From: Fuscovulum blasticum DSM 2131
Lineage (GTDB): Bacteria; Pseudomonadota; Alphaproteobacteria; Rhodobacterales; Rhodobacteraceae
Length of the DNA: 64,000 bases
Reading direction: 5' to 3'
Assembly (NCBI RefSeq): GCF_003034965.1
Contig: NZ_PZKE01000012.1
Coordinates: 1 to 64,000 of the forward strand
The stretch's first letter is position 1. Each line of letters starts with the position of its first letter. The position numbers and the translations under genes were made by a program. The notes below the pieces were generated by a model. That model was not told the origin of the DNA, ran no database searches, and was given only the letters and a program-made list of their open reading frames with translations. Below are positions 17,465 through 27,597 of this stretch, one piece after another.

Positions 17465-18481
17465 ATGAACAAATCGGCACTCCTCGGCGCGCTCGCGGCA
17501 TCCACCCTGATCGCAGGGTTTGCCTCGGCCGGCACGCTGGATGATGTCAAGGCGCGTGGCGAGCTGATCTGCGGCTCGAACACCGGCCTGACGGGCTTCG
17601 GTATGCCCGATGCGAATGGCACCTGGGTCGGCTTCGACGTTGCCCTCTGCCGTGCCGTCGCCGCCGCCGTTCTGGGCGACCCGACCAAGGTCAAGTTCGT
17701 TCCCACCACCGGCGAAACCCGCTTCACCGCGCTGGCTTCGGGCGAAGTTGACGTTCTGGTCCGCAACTCGACCTGGACCTACTCGCGCGACGTTGACCTG
17801 AAGCTCGATTTCGTTGCCGTGAACTACTATGACGGCCAGGGCTTCATGGTGAAGAAAGACCTGGGCGTGTCCTCGGCCAAGGAACTGGACGGCGCCACCG
17901 TCTGCATCCAGACCGGCACCACGACTGAGCTGAACCTGGCGGACTTCTTCAAGTTCAACAACATCAGCTACACCCCGGTTACCGTGCAGGATGACAGCGA
18001 AGCGCAGCGCCAGTATCTGGCCGGCGCCTGCGACACCTACACCACCGATGCTTCGGGCCTGGCCGCCGCGCGTGCCACCATGGCTGACCCGGAAAACCAC
18101 ATCATCCTTCCGGAAATCATCTCGAAGGAACCCCTCGGCCCGGTCGTCCGTCATGGCGACAGCCAGTGGGGCGACGTGGTTCGCTGGACCTTCTATTCCC
18201 TGCTGATCGCGGAAGAAAAGGGCATCACCAAGGCCAACATCGAAGAGGTCGCCGCATCGTCGACCGACCCGGAAGTGCGCCGCCTGCTGGGCCTGGAAGG
18301 TGACATGGGCAAGATGCTTGGCCTCGACAACGGCGCCTTCAAGGCGGCGATCATGGCCGGCGGCAACTATGGCGAAATCTTCGAAGCCAACATCGGCTCA
18401 GCCACCCCGATCGGCCTGGCCCGTGGCCTGAACGCGCTGTGGACCCAGGGCGGCCTGCAGTACGCTCCGCCCTTCCGCTGA
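17465..18481 (+). CDS. bztA: glutamate/glutamine/aspartate/asparagine ABC transporter, periplasmic binding protein
   Basis: A 338-residue secreted protein with a signal peptide cut after GFASA (about residue 22). The mature part is a type II periplasmic binding protein (CGSNTGLTGFGMPDANG, then WVGFDVALCRAVAAAVLG, TRFTALASGEVDVLVRNST and a conserved internal CIQTGTTTELN). It matches BztA of Rhodobacter and AapJ of rhizobia, which bind acidic amino acids and their amides. An AGGAAGAGG-like site precedes the ATG. It is first in bztABCD and is separated from bztB by a hairpin. Confidence 0.93.
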   Translation: MNKSALLGALAASTLIAGFASAGTLDDVKARGELICGSNTGLTGFGMPDANGTWVGFDVALCRAVAAAVLGDPTKVKFVPTTGETRFTALASGEVDVLVRNSTWTYSRDVDLKLDFVAVNYYDGQGFMVKKDLGVSSAKELDGATVCIQTGTTTELNLADFFKFNNISYTPVTVQDDSEAQRQYLAGACDTYTTDASGLAAARATMADPENHIILPEIISKEPLGPVVRHGDSQWGDVVRWTFYSLLIAEEKGITKANIEEVAASSTDPEVRRLLGLEGDMGKMLGLDNGAFKAAIMAGGNYGEIFEANIGSATPIGLARGLNALWTQGGLQYAPPFR

Positions 18482-18493
18482 GCATGAGTTCCA

Positions 18494-18518
18494 GGGCGCA
18501 CCCCAAACGGGTGCGCCC
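18494..18518 (+). terminator. hairpin between bztA and bztB
   Basis: A perfect 10-bp stem, GGGCGCACCC / GGGTGCGCCC, has a 5-base loop and a T-rich tail (TTCTTCGTTT). Placed 12 bases after the bztA stop, it probably acts as a partial terminator or 3'-end stabiliser that gives more binding protein than permease. Confidence 0.8.
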
Positions 18519-18611
18519 TTCTTCGTTTCAAGAATGATCCGATCCGCGCGCAATCACGCGACATAACCGGCAAAAAGCCGGAAGCCGGACGGACACAGGG
18601 GAAAAGCACAC

Positions 18612-19937
18612 ATGGCACTTGCCTCCGAGGCACCCAAGGAAGGCTTCCGCCTTTCAATGCTCATCTACGACACCCGGTTTCGGTCGATCACCATTCAGGT
18701 GGTCGTGCTGATCCTGTTCCTGCTGATGGTGGGATGGTTGCTGGACAACACGATCCAGAACCTTGCCGCCAAGGGCAAGGACATCAACTTCGGCTTCCTC
18801 TGGGTTCGTGCCGGGTATGACATCGAACAACAGTTGATCCCCTATACCAATGACAGCACCCACGGGCGCGCGGTCATCATCGGGTTGCTGAACACCCTGC
18901 TCGTGGCCTTCATCGGCTGCGTTCTGGCCACCGTGATCGGCATCTTCGTCGGGGTTCTCCGGCTGTCGCACAACTGGCTGATCAGCCGCCTGATGACGGT
19001 GTATGTCGAAGCCTTCCGCAACGTGCCCCTGCTGCTGTGGATCATCCTGGTCTTCGTCGTCACCTCGGAAACCCAGCCCGCGCCCAATGATTTCAAGGTG
19101 ACGCAGGCCATGGTGGACAGTTGGCAGACCGAGGACACCTCGGATGACATCTACCCCGCCGCGCAAAAGATGCTGTTCGGCACGGTCGCCCTGACCAACC
19201 GCGGGTCTTATGTCGCCACGCCAATGCTGGATCGCCCGCTTGGCGGCACCCAGATCGGCAGCGTGCCGATCAATTACTCGGTTCTGGCGACGCTGGCGGT
19301 GATCATCGGCTCGGTGCTGGCCAACAGGGCCTTGCTGCGCCGCGCCAAGGCCATTCAGGAAGACACCGGCGACCGCCCAACCACCTGGTGGCAATCGTTG
19401 CTGATCCTGTTCGCGCCCACCATCCTGCTGCTGGTGGCCATGGGCTTCCACCTGCAACTGCCGGCCTTTGCCGCCGATGAGAACGGCGTGTCCAAGGGCT
19501 TCAACTTCCAGGGCGGCATCCTGGTGCAGCACAGCTTTACCGCGCTGACGCTGGCCCTTGCCCTGTATACCGGCGCCTTCATCGCCGAAATCGTCCGCGC
19601 CGGGATCATGGCCATCAGCCGGGGCCAATCCGAGGCCGCCTTTGCCCTGGGCCTGCGCCCGGGCCGCACGATGAACCTGATCATCCTGCCGCAGGCGCTG
19701 CGGGTGATCATCCCGCCGCTGATCAGCCAGTATCTGAACCTGACCAAGAACACCTCTCTGGGCATCGCGGTCAGCTATCTTGACCTGCGCGGCACCCTGG
19801 GCGGCATCACGCTGAACCAGACCGGGCGAGAGCTGGAGTGCATGTTGCTGATGATGCTCATCTACCTGACGATCAGCCTGCTGATCTCGGCGCTGATGAA
19901 CGTCTACAACAATGCCGTGAAGCTGAAGGAGCGCTGA
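18612..19937 (+). CDS. bztB: glutamate/glutamine/aspartate/asparagine ABC transporter permease BztB
   Basis: A 441-residue inner-membrane permease of the polar amino acid (His/Glu/Gln/Arg/opine) family. The N-terminal helix is followed by a large periplasmic insert (about residues 150–220), which is characteristic of BztB/AapQ, and then the core helices. The ATPase-contacting EAA motif is EAAFALGLRPGRTMNLIILP, with the preceding TGAFIAEIVRAGI. It pairs with BztC as a heterodimeric channel. AGGGGAAAA lies upstream of the ATG. Confidence 0.94.
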   Translation: MALASEAPKEGFRLSMLIYDTRFRSITIQVVVLILFLLMVGWLLDNTIQNLAAKGKDINFGFLWVRAGYDIEQQLIPYTNDSTHGRAVIIGLLNTLLVAFIGCVLATVIGIFVGVLRLSHNWLISRLMTVYVEAFRNVPLLLWIILVFVVTSETQPAPNDFKVTQAMVDSWQTEDTSDDIYPAAQKMLFGTVALTNRGSYVATPMLDRPLGGTQIGSVPINYSVLATLAVIIGSVLANRALLRRAKAIQEDTGDRPTTWWQSLLILFAPTILLLVAMGFHLQLPAFAADENGVSKGFNFQGGILVQHSFTALTLALALYTGAFIAEIVRAGIMAISRGQSEAAFALGLRPGRTMNLIILPQALRVIIPPLISQYLNLTKNTSLGIAVSYLDLRGTLGGITLNQTGRELECMLLMMLIYLTISLLISALMNVYNNAVKLKER

Positions 19938-19938
19938 G

Positions 19939-21735
19939 ATGTCCGATAGCTTCATCCGAACCGAAATGCTGCCGCCGCAGGAACCGCCGCTGCGCGAATC
20001 CGGCGTGGTGAAATGGCTGCGCGAGAACCTGTTCTCGGGTCCGTTGAACACCGTCCTTACCCTGCTGGGCCTTTATGTCGTCGTCTCGCTGGTCTGGATG
20101 GCCTTTCCGTGGTGGTGGCATGGCGTCTGGAACGCCACCAGCCTGTCCGAATGCCGGGCGATCGTCGCCTCGGAAGGGGCCACCGACGGCGCCTGCTGGG
20201 CGGTGATCAAGGCCCGCTGGCACCAGTATATCTTCGGCTTCTACCCGCAAGACCTGTACTGGCGCCCGGTGCTGGCCTGCGGCCTGCTGTTCGTGGCCCT
20301 GTCGCCGGTTCTTTACTGGAACGACCGCAAGGCCGCGATCATGACCGGCATCACCGGCGTGCTGGCCGCGCTGGCGATGCTGGCGCTGTCCACCCCGATC
20401 CTGGTGGAAATCGTGACCATCGTCCTGATGGCCGCCCTGTTCGCCGTGGCCTGGTTCCGGCCCAAGCTGCTGATCTGGGTCACGCTGGCCTATCCCTTCG
20501 CCGCCCTGTTCCTGCTGTGGGGGGGCCAGGTCTGGACCTACCTCTCGGCCATCCTGGCGGTTGTGGTGGGCATCGGCTTCGGCCTGCTCTACGGCAAGCT
20601 GCGCAGCGCCGGCCCGAACACCCTTTATGCCGCCATCGTGGCCATCGGCGGGGCCATCGTGGCCGCAACGCTGATCGGCTATATCGACACGATCAGCACC
20701 GGCTTCCTGAAAACCCTGTCCTCGGCCAACAGCTTCTATCCCGGGCTGGGCGAAAACGCGGGCCTGCTGGGCAAGTCGCTTGGTGCGCTGGTGTCCGCCG
20801 TGATCTGGGTGGTCGCGATGCTGGTCTGGGCCCTCATCGCCGTGATGCGTGTGGTCAGCGGGGTGCTGGACCTGAACCTTTCGATGGTCGCCGACTTCCC
20901 CTTCGCCTCGCTCCTTAGTCTGGGCGGGATTCTGGCCGCCATCGGGATCTTCAACGCCGCCCGCAGCCGCGCGGCCGGGATCGGCATCCTTGGCGGGCTG
21001 CTGGCCATCGGGGCCTATGGGATGTTCGTCCATCCCTGGCTGGTGAAAACCATGACCGGCATCGCCCCGGTCGGCCTGGCCTCGGTCAACTCTGACCAGT
21101 TCGGCGGCTTTCTTCTGGCCATCGTGATCGGGGTCACCGCCATCACCGCCTCGCTGCCGCTGGGCATCCTGCTGGCGCTTGGCCGCCGGTCGGACATGTT
21201 CCTGGTGAAACGGCTCTCGGTCGGCTTCATCGAGTTCATCCGCGGCGTGCCGCTGATCACCCTGCTGTTCACCGCCTCGCTGCTGCTGGCCTACTTCCTG
21301 CCGCCGGGCACCAACTTCGACCTGATCCTGCGCGTGATCATCCTCGCCTCGCTGTTCTCGGCCGCCTATCTGGCCGAGGTCATCCGCGGCGGTCTGGCCG
21401 CCCTGCCCCGCGGCCAGTACGAGGCTGCCGATGCGCTGGGGCTGGATTACTGGCAGGCGCAGCGGCTGATCATCATGCCGCAGGCCCTGAAGATCTCGAT
21501 CCCGGGGATCGTGTCCACCTTCATCGGCCTGTTCAAGGACACCACGCTGGTCTCCTTCATCGGCCTGCTGGACCCGCTGCGCGGCGTCACCCAGTCCGTC
21601 CGGGCCGACATCAACTGGAAGGGCATCTACTGGGAGCCCTACATCTTTGTCGGCGTCATCTTCTTCCTCATCTGCTTCGGCATGTCGCGCTACTCGATGT
21701 ATCTCGAGCGCAAGCTGAAGACCGACCACCGTTAA
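19939..21735 (+). CDS. bztC: glutamate/glutamine/aspartate/asparagine ABC transporter permease BztC
   Basis: A 598-residue permease, much longer than BztB. The N-terminal ~380 residues hold about nine extra hydrophobic segments. The C-terminal ~210 residues are the transport core, with [18 protein letters not shown] and the EAA motif [19 protein letters not shown]. The long N-terminal part is known in BztC of this clade but its purpose is unclear. Only one base separates it from bztB, and AAGGAG lies at the end of bztB. Confidence 0.94.
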   Translation: MSDSFIRTEMLPPQEPPLRESGVVKWLRENLFSGPLNTVLTLLGLYVVVSLVWMAFPWWWHGVWNATSLSECRAIVASEGATDGACWAVIKARWHQYIFGFYPQDLYWRPVLACGLLFVALSPVLYWNDRKAAIMTGITGVLAALAMLALSTPILVEIVTIVLMAALFAVAWFRPKLLIWVTLAYPFAALFLLWGGQVWTYLSAILAVVVGIGFGLLYGKLRSAGPNTLYAAIVAIGGAIVAATLIGYIDTISTGFLKTLSSANSFYPGLGENAGLLGKSLGALVSAVIWVVAMLVWALIAVMRVVSGVLDLNLSMVADFPFASLLSLGGILAAIGIFNAARSRAAGIGILGGLLAIGAYGMFVHPWLVKTMTGIAPVGLASVNSDQFGGFLLAIVIGVTAITASLPLGILLALGRRSDMFLVKRLSVGFIEFIRGVPLITLLFTASLLLAYFLPPGTNFDLILRVIILASLFSAAYLAEVIRGGLAALPRGQYEAADALGLDYWQAQRLIIMPQALKISIPGIVSTFIGLFKDTTLVSFIGLLDPLRGVTQSVRADINWKGIYWEPYIFVGVIFFLICFGMSRYSMYLERKLKTDHR

Positions 21736-21749
21736 TGGAGAGTGCCCCC

Positions 21750-22520
21750 ATGGCCGAAGCGCAAAAGCAGATGAAGATCTCGGATGAGGTCGCCATCGAA
21801 ATCCGCGGCATGAACAAGTGGTACGGTCAGTTCCACGTTCTGCGCGACATCAACATGACGGTGCAGAAGGGCGAACGGATCGTGATCTGCGGACCGTCCG
21901 GGTCGGGCAAGTCGACGCTGATCCGCTGCATCAACCGGCTGGAAGAACACCAGTCCGGCCAGATCGTGGTGGACGGCACCGAGCTGACCTCGGACCTGAA
22001 GAACATCGACAAGGTCCGCTCGGAAGTCGGGATGGTGTTCCAGCACTTCAACCTGTTCCCGCATCTGACCATTCTGGAAAACTGCACCCTCGCGCCGATC
22101 TGGGTCCGCAAGATCCCGAAGCGCGAGGCGGAAGAGACCGCGATGCACTTCCTGCGCAAGGTCAAGATCCCCGAACAGGCGCACAAGTATCCGGGCCAGC
22201 TTTCGGGCGGTCAGCAGCAGCGGGTGGCCATTGCCCGGTCGCTGTGCATGAAGCCGCGGATCATGCTGTTTGACGAACCCACCTCGGCGCTTGACCCCGA
22301 GATGATCAAGGAAGTGCTCGACACCATGATCGCGCTGGCCGAGGAAGGCATGACCATGCTTTGCGTGACCCACGAAATGGGCTTTGCCCAGGCCGTGGCA
22401 AACCGGGTGATCTTCATGGACCAGGGCCAGATCGTCGAACAGAACGCCCCGAAAGAGTTCTTCTCGAACCCGCAAAGCGAACGGACCAAACTGTTCCTGT
22501 CGCAGATTCTGGGGCACTGA
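21750..22520 (+). CDS. bztD: glutamate/glutamine/aspartate/asparagine ABC transporter ATPase BztD
   Basis: A 256-residue ABC ATPase with Walker [11 protein letters not shown]-loop [16 protein letters not shown], signature [15 protein letters not shown], Walker [15 protein letters not shown] and the H-loop in CVTHEMGFA. It powers BztBC. The frame can also open at an ATG that overlaps the bztC stop at 21735, but MAEAQKQ at 21750 has GGAGAG at better spacing. Confidence 0.95.
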   Translation: MAEAQKQMKISDEVAIEIRGMNKWYGQFHVLRDINMTVQKGERIVICGPSGSGKSTLIRCINRLEEHQSGQIVVDGTELTSDLKNIDKVRSEVGMVFQHFNLFPHLTILENCTLAPIWVRKIPKREAEETAMHFLRKVKIPEQAHKYPGQLSGGQQQRVAIARSLCMKPRIMLFDEPTSALDPEMIKEVLDTMIALAEEGMTMLCVTHEMGFAQAVANRVIFMDQGQIVEQNAPKEFFSNPQSERTKLFLSQILGH

Positions 22521-22539
22521 ACCACGGGCACCTATTCGA

Positions 22540-22980
22540 ATGGCCCGCCTGTTCAGGTGGATAGCCCGTGCAATCCTACTGGCCGTCGCCCTGCTGGCGG
22601 CGGCCATTCTGATATTTGTGTTGGCGCCGCGCTTCTGGCTTCATGAGTTCCCTTTCATGGGGGAAACCTTCACACCGGAAAAATGGACCGAGGCTGGAAG
22701 TTGCGAGGGTCTGACTGACTACCAGTGCGTCATGAAGGAGAGCGATTGTCCGCGCGGCCCAATGGTGCGCAGCCTGCTGCGGCGGCATCTGAAAGCAGGT
22801 ACAACGCTTGAAGCGATCGTAGACCTTCTTGGTCCCGCTGGGCACCCAGAAAAGGACGCATCGGGGTGCATGAACTGGTCGCTTGGCATGTGCAGCGGCC
22901 TAGGGATTGACTACGATTCCCTGTTCGTCTGCTTTGACGAAACAGATCATCTTATCAAAGCGGGACACGTCCAGCACTGA
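22540..22980 (+). CDS. hypothetical membrane-anchored protein
   Basis: A 146-residue protein that I cannot name. One N-terminal transmembrane helix (about residues 10–29, AILLAVALLAAAILIFVLAP) leads to a periplasmic domain with six to seven cysteines. The motif HLKAGTTLEAIVDLLGPAGHP resembles the helix-turn before the LLG-x-P of BamE/SmpA-fold proteins. GC content is lower than for its neighbours and the ribosome-binding site is weak, so it may be a recent acquisition. It lies 19 bases after bztD and is convergent with sixA. Confidence 0.55.
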   Translation: MARLFRWIARAILLAVALLAAAILIFVLAPRFWLHEFPFMGETFTPEKWTEAGSCEGLTDYQCVMKESDCPRGPMVRSLLRRHLKAGTTLEAIVDLLGPAGHPEKDASGCMNWSLGMCSGLGIDYDSLFVCFDETDHLIKAGHVQH

Positions 22981-23013
22981 TCCCTTGGTCTGGGTTCATC
23001 AGTCAGCCAACCC

Positions 23014-23517
23014 TCACGCATCAATCTCGCGCGGGACCACGAAATCCACTGGCACACCCTGCCCGAAGCCGACATCCGCCCAACTGTCGATGGCAAAGTC
23101 CACCACCAGCGTCGCTCCGGTCGGATAGCGGGTGAAGTCGTGGCTGGGCGGGGTCTTCGACACCAGCCGATGCGCGAATTCCGCGATGCCCGGATTGTGG
23201 CCGATCATCATCACCGTATCGGCCTTGCCATGGCGCAGCACGGCCATCATCACATCCGGCCCGGCATGATAAAGCGCGGGCTTCAGTTCCAGCACCGGCG
23301 TGCCGGGCAGCGCGGGGGCGATGCCGGAAAATGTCTTGCGGGTGCGCAGGGCATCCGAACACAGCACCTCTTCCGGCACATAGCCGCGGCTGGCCAGCCA
23401 TTGCCCCAGATCGGCGGCCGCCGCCTTGCCGCGTTCGTTCAGGGGCCGGTCATGGTCGGCCATAGTGGGATCATCCCAGCTTGATTTTGCGTGCCGGGTC
23501 AGGATCAGGCGCTTCAT
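23014..23517 (-). CDS. SixA-type histidine phosphatase
   Basis: A 167-residue member of the histidine phosphatase superfamily, short form as in SixA. The catalytic motif LTRHAKSSW has the phosphorylated His in RHA/RHG. The second Arg and His occur in CSDALRTRKT and MMIGHNPGIAEFA. Substrates may be phosphohistidine proteins or small phosphates. The ATG at 23517 overlaps (ATGA) the stop of the upstream ferredoxin-like gene, so it forms a coupled set with that gene and argB. Confidence 0.85.
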   Translation of the reverse strand: MKRLILTRHAKSSWDDPTMADHDRPLNERGKAAAADLGQWLASRGYVPEEVLCSDALRTRKTFSGIAPALPGTPVLELKPALYHAGPDVMMAVLRHGKADTVMMIGHNPGIAEFAHRLVSKTPPSHDFTRYPTGATLVVDFAIDSWADVGFGQGVPVDFVVPREIDA

Positions 23518-24158
23518 CGGTGGAACTGCCTCATATGATAGGCGGACTGTTCCGGCATCCTTGCATAGGTAGCCGAGACCGGGCAAGCGCGCCGCACAAG
23601 ACAGCCTCCGGTCAGACAGTCGGCCCCGTCCGTATCCAGCCAGCCATGACAGGCCGGCAGGTCATAGCCTGCGGCCCCCAGTGCCCCGGCGGGGCAGGCC
23701 GTCCGGCAGGGGGCGGCACAGGTTTCGCAGGGCTGCGCCACCGGCGGCGGCACCGCCACCTCGTCGCGCAGCGCCAGCGCGCCGCGGATGCTGACCAGCA
23801 TCCCCTGCGAGGCATGGACCAGCAACCGCACCGGGCTGGGCCAGCAGCGCCCCGTGCGCAGCGCCCAAGCGTAGAACGGGTGGTAGGGTGGCCCGCCAAA
23901 GGGGAACAGCGCCTTGGCCCCCAGATCGCAGGCCAGCCGCCCCACCACGCGACGCGACCAGCGGTCCACCGGGTCGGGCGCTCCGTCCCATTCCGGCTGG
24001 GCCAGCAAATGCGGCCAGAACCCCGGCTCACGCGGACCAAGCAGCAGCACCGTCCGCGTGCCCGGGGGAAAACCCTCTTCCCCCTCGGCCACGGCAAAGC
24101 CGCCAAGTATCTCAAGAAACTCCGCCGAAAGGCGGGCGTCCAGATCGGCCGGTGTCAC
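23514..24158 (-). CDS. ferredoxin-like iron-sulfur protein
   Basis: A 214-residue protein with a GTG start that overlaps the argB stop (GTGA). The C-terminal third has two Cys clusters, [17 protein letters not shown] and [15 protein letters not shown], which fit 4Fe-4S ligation as in QueG/epoxyqueuosine-reductase-like ferredoxin domains. The N-terminal ~130 residues resemble the QueG-type front part ([29 protein letters not shown]) but without a cobalamin domain. The function is unknown; an electron-transfer or binding role is likely. Confidence 0.72.
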   Translation of the reverse strand: MTPADLDARLSAEFLEILGGFAVAEGEEGFPPGTRTVLLLGPREPGFWPHLLAQPEWDGAPDPVDRWSRRVVGRLACDLGAKALFPFGGPPYHPFYAWALRTGRCWPSPVRLLVHASQGMLVSIRGALALRDEVAVPPPVAQPCETCAAPCRTACPAGALGAAGYDLPACHGWLDTDGADCLTGGCLVRRACPVSATYARMPEQSAYHMRQFHR

Positions 24159-25054
24159 CGCTTCACATGCGGCGTGACGCGCGGCGCAGTCGCGCGGATC
24201 TGGCTGCCGGCGCCATGGTCGGTGAACAGTTCCACCAGACAGGCGTTCGGGATGCGCCCATCCAGAATGGTCACCGCACGGGTGCCCTGTTCAATGGCCA
24301 TCAGCGCGGTTTCGGTCTTGGGAATCATCCCGCCGGAAATCACCCCGTCCGCCGTCATCTGGCGAATCTCGTCCGGCGTGATCTGCGTCATCACCTGACC
24401 GCTCGCGTCCTTGACCCCCGGCACATCGGTCAGCAGCAGCAGGCGGTCGGCCTGCAAGGCGCCGGCAATGGCCCCGGCCGCCGTGTCGCCGTTCACGTTG
24501 AAGGTCTCGTTGTCCTTCATGCCCGTCGCCACCGGCGCCACCACCGGAATGATCCCGGCGTTGTACAGGTCGCGCAGCACCTGCACGTTCATCTCGACCG
24601 GACGGCCGACAAAGCCCAGTTCGGGATCGTCGGCCTCACACACCATCAGGTCGTCGTCCTTGCCGGAAATGCCCACGGCGCGGCCGCCGGCATCCATGAT
24701 CGCCTGCACGATCCGCTTGTTCACCAGACCCGACAGAATCATCTCGACCACCTGCACGGTGGCCTTGTCCGTCACCCGCTTGCCGCGGACGAATTCCGAC
24801 TTGATGCCCAGCTTGCCCAGCATGTCGTTGATCATCGGGCCGCCGCCATGCACCACCACCGGATGCACGCCCACCTGCCGCATCAGCACGATGTCGCGGG
24901 CGAATTCGGCCATGGCGGCATCATCGCCCATTGCATTGCCCCCGAATTTGACCACCACCACCGCGCCGGAAAACCGCTGCAGATAGGGAAGGGCTTCGGA
25001 CAACATCTTGGCGGTGGCTTGGGCGTCTTGCATGGTCAGGGTCTGCTGCTTCAT
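24155..25054 (-). CDS. argB: acetylglutamate kinase
   Basis: A 299-residue amino acid kinase. The phosphate-binding [13 protein letters not shown], the GGGPMIND segment, [11 protein letters not shown] and the C-terminal [13 protein letters not shown] are all in place. It phosphorylates N-acetyl-L-glutamate, the second and usually feedback-controlled step of arginine synthesis. The ATG at 25054 has GGAGG upstream; the frame goes further but without conserved sequence. The N-terminal ~25 residues before the kinase fold are typical of the Arg-inhibited hexameric class. It leads an overlapping trio with the ferredoxin-like and SixA genes. Confidence 0.95.
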   Translation of the reverse strand: MKQQTLTMQDAQATAKMLSEALPYLQRFSGAVVVVKFGGNAMGDDAAMAEFARDIVLMRQVGVHPVVVHGGGPMINDMLGKLGIKSEFVRGKRVTDKATVQVVEMILSGLVNKRIVQAIMDAGGRAVGISGKDDDLMVCEADDPELGFVGRPVEMNVQVLRDLYNAGIIPVVAPVATGMKDNETFNVNGDTAAGAIAGALQADRLLLLTDVPGVKDASGQVMTQITPDEIRQMTADGVISGGMIPKTETALMAIEQGTRAVTILDGRIPNACLVELFTDHGAGSQIRATAPRVTPHVKR

Positions 25055-25167
25055 CAGGGCCTCCGGGCACTGGCGCCGCATAAGACTTTTCATCCCTTCT
25101 GCCAAGCAGGGATTGCCTTTGCCGCGCCGCAGCCTAGGGTTCAGCGCAATCCTGAGGAGTGCGCCGA

Positions 25168-25899
25168 ATGACCGAAACCAAGACCCTGCTGCTGACCGGC
25201 GCCTCGCGCGGGATCGGCCACGCAACCGTCAAGCGGTTCGAACGCGAGGACTGGCGCATCCTGACCTGTTCGCGCCAGCCCTTCGATGACCGCTGCCCCT
25301 GGCCCGGCGGCCGCGAGGCGCATGTGCAACTGGACCTGGCCTCGCCCGACGCAACCATCGCCGCGATCGAGGAAATCCGCTCGCGCATCGACGGCAAGCT
25401 GCACGCGCTGGTCAACAACGCCGGGATTTCGCCGAAAGGGCCGGGCGGCAGCCGGCTGAACACGCTGGACACCGACCTGCGGACCTGGGGACAGGTGTTC
25501 CACGTCAACTTCTTCGCCCCCATCATCCTGGCGCGCGGGCTGATGAACGAACTCTCTGCCGCCAAGGGCGCCATCGTGAACGTCACCTCGATTGCCGGCA
25601 GCCGGGTTCACCCCTTTGCCGGGGCGGCCTATTCCACCTCAAAGGCGGCGCTGGCGGCGCTGACGCGGGAAATGGCGCATGACTTCGGCCCGCTGGGGGT
25701 GCGCGTCAACGCCATTGCCCCGGGCGAGATCGACACCGCGATCCTGTCGCCCGGAACCGACAAGATCGTGGAAAAACTGCCCATGCAGCGGCTTGGCAAG
25801 ACCTCGGAAGTGGCCGATGCGATCTGGTTCCTGTGTTCGGACCAATCGACCTATATCTCGGGCGCCGAGCTTGAAGTGAACGGCGCCCAGCACGTCTAG
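25168..25899 (+). CDS. SDR family oxidoreductase
   Basis: A 243-residue classical short-chain dehydrogenase. Cofactor binding is TGASRGIG, then NNAG ([11 protein letters not shown]), the catalytic Ser in VNVTSIAGS and Tyr/Lys in [11 protein letters not shown]. It should reduce or oxidise an unknown carbonyl/alcohol with NAD(P). The GAGGAG site is 8 bases ahead of the ATG at 25168. It is divergent from argB and convergent with an MFS gene: the two stop codons share the palindrome CTAG, so they overlap by 4 bases. Confidence 0.9.
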   Translation: MTETKTLLLTGASRGIGHATVKRFEREDWRILTCSRQPFDDRCPWPGGREAHVQLDLASPDATIAAIEEIRSRIDGKLHALVNNAGISPKGPGGSRLNTLDTDLRTWGQVFHVNFFAPIILARGLMNELSAAKGAIVNVTSIAGSRVHPFAGAAYSTSKAALAALTREMAHDFGPLGVRVNAIAPGEIDTAILSPGTDKIVEKLPMQRLGKTSEVADAIWFLCSDQSTYISGAELEVNGAQHV

Positions 25900-27527
25900 G
25901 CCGGGTCCAGCGGCGTCATGTCGTCATGGTCGGGCACGGTATAGCGCTCGATCATGCGATGGACACGGGGGAAGCCGGGGCCGCGGTGCAGCTCCATCAG
26001 CCGGTCGAAATTGGTGGCATCGGTCGCGGTGCGGCGCTGGTTGTGGCGCAGGTAATCGGTCCAGTTCGCCACATGGTAGCTTTCGACCCAGATGTCGGGG
26101 TTTTCCAGATCGCGCATCAGCACCCATTGCCGGGCGCCATCCCGCCGGCGAAAGCGGCGGCGTTCGGCCATCAGGCCCAGGAAGGCCTCGGTCTTGTCGG
26201 TTGGAATGTCCCAGTCCACCATCACCATGATAGGCCCGGATCGGGGCTTCAGCTTCAGCCGCAACGCCGGGGCGTTGAAGCGGTTGGCCGGATCAAGGTT
26301 CGCTTCCGATAGGGCCGGCATCGGCAGGAAGAACCCGATGGCCCCGCCAAGCGCCAGAAAGGCCGCAGCGGAATACAGCGCGGTGGGAATCGTCGTCGTC
26401 TCGGCCAGATGGCCCCAGATCCAGGCCCCCAGCGCCATGCCGCCAAAGGCCAGCGACTGATAGATCGCCAGCGCCCGCCCCACCACCCAGCGGGGCGTGG
26501 CAAGCTGGGTCGAGACGTTGAAGTTCGACAGCGCCAGCACCCAGGCCGCGCCGCACAGCATCAGCCCCGGCACGGCGGCAAGGATGCTGTTGGCCAGCGC
26601 CAGCACCGTGGTTCCCGCGGCGAAGGCGGCGAAAGACCCGGCCACGATGGTTTCCAGCCGGAACAGCCGCCGGATGGTAGAGCTGGCAAAGGCCCCGCCA
26701 ATGGCCCCAAGGCCAAAGATGCCCAGCATCAGGCCGAAACTCGTGGCCCCGCCGCCAAGCTGATCGCGCGTGACCAGCGGCAGCAGCGCCATCACCGCCA
26801 CGGCCCCAAAGCCGAACAGGAAGCCCCGCCCCATCACCAGCACCAGATTGGGCGAATAGGTGACATAGCGCAGCCCGGCCCACATCGCGCTGCCCAGCCG
26901 TTCGGCCGGCAGGTTCCGCTCCTCGACCGGCGATTTCCAGCGTACCAGCGCATAGATCACCGCCAGATAGCTGACCGCGTTCAGCGCGAAGGCCGCCGCC
27001 GGCCCGGCCGAGGCCACGATCAGCCCGCCAAGCGCCGGCCCCACCGACCGCATCAGATTGAAGCTGACCGAATTCAGCGTCACCGCGGCGGGCAGGTCTT
27101 CGCGCGGCACCAGATCGCGCATCGACGCCTGCCACGCCGGCAGGTGCAGCGCGGCGCCCAGCCCGATCAGGAAGGTAAAGGCCAGCAGGCTCCACGGTCC
27201 CAGCAGATCGGCCCAGGCGGCCAGCGCCAGCAGGGTGGAAACCGCGCACATGAAGACCTGCGCCAGCAGCATCACCCGGCGGCGGTCGAAATTGTCGGCC
27301 ACGGCGCCCGAGGCCACCGCCAGCACCATGATCGGCAGCGTGGTCGAGGCCTGCACCAGCGCGACCATCCGCTCGGAATCGGTCAGTTCGGCCATCTGCC
27401 AAGCCGCGCCAACCCCCTGCACCAGCGAGCCAAGGTTCGATGCCAGCGTGGCCGTCCAGATCAGACGGAAACTCGGGTGCGACAGGGGCGCAAGGGCGGA
27501 ACGCGTTTCGGGCGACATGGAAGACAT
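25896..27527 (-). CDS. MFS transporter with C-terminal cytosolic domain
   Basis: A 543-residue MFS_3-type exporter (EntS-like). Twelve hydrophobic segments cover about residues 15–400, with the inter-helix motif AVADNFDRRRVML after helix 2. Some 125 hydrophilic residues follow helix 12 (VDWDIPTDKTEAFLGLMAERRRFRRRDGARQW...), and this part reads like a dimeric alpha-beta barrel (antibiotic-monooxygenase-like) domain. The substrate is unknown. The ATG at 27527 has AAAGG at good spacing. It lies just downstream of yihA on the same strand. Confidence 0.85.
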   Translation of the reverse strand: MSSMSPETRSALAPLSHPSFRLIWTATLASNLGSLVQGVGAAWQMAELTDSERMVALVQASTTLPIMVLAVASGAVADNFDRRRVMLLAQVFMCAVSTLLALAAWADLLGPWSLLAFTFLIGLGAALHLPAWQASMRDLVPREDLPAAVTLNSVSFNLMRSVGPALGGLIVASAGPAAAFALNAVSYLAVIYALVRWKSPVEERNLPAERLGSAMWAGLRYVTYSPNLVLVMGRGFLFGFGAVAVMALLPLVTRDQLGGGATSFGLMLGIFGLGAIGGAFASSTIRRLFRLETIVAGSFAAFAAGTTVLALANSILAAVPGLMLCGAAWVLALSNFNVSTQLATPRWVVGRALAIYQSLAFGGMALGAWIWGHLAETTTIPTALYSAAAFLALGGAIGFFLPMPALSEANLDPANRFNAPALRLKLKPRSGPIMVMVDWDIPTDKTEAFLGLMAERRRFRRRDGARQWVLMRDLENPDIWVESYHVANWTDYLRHNQRRTATDATNFDRLMELHRGPGFPRVHRMIERYTVPDHDDMTPLDPA

Positions 27528-27597
27528 GGGCAACCTTTCAGGCCCCCTTTGTGGCGCAGGTCGCGCCGCCTTTCCAGCCCGGTTGACGCCGGGCCGC

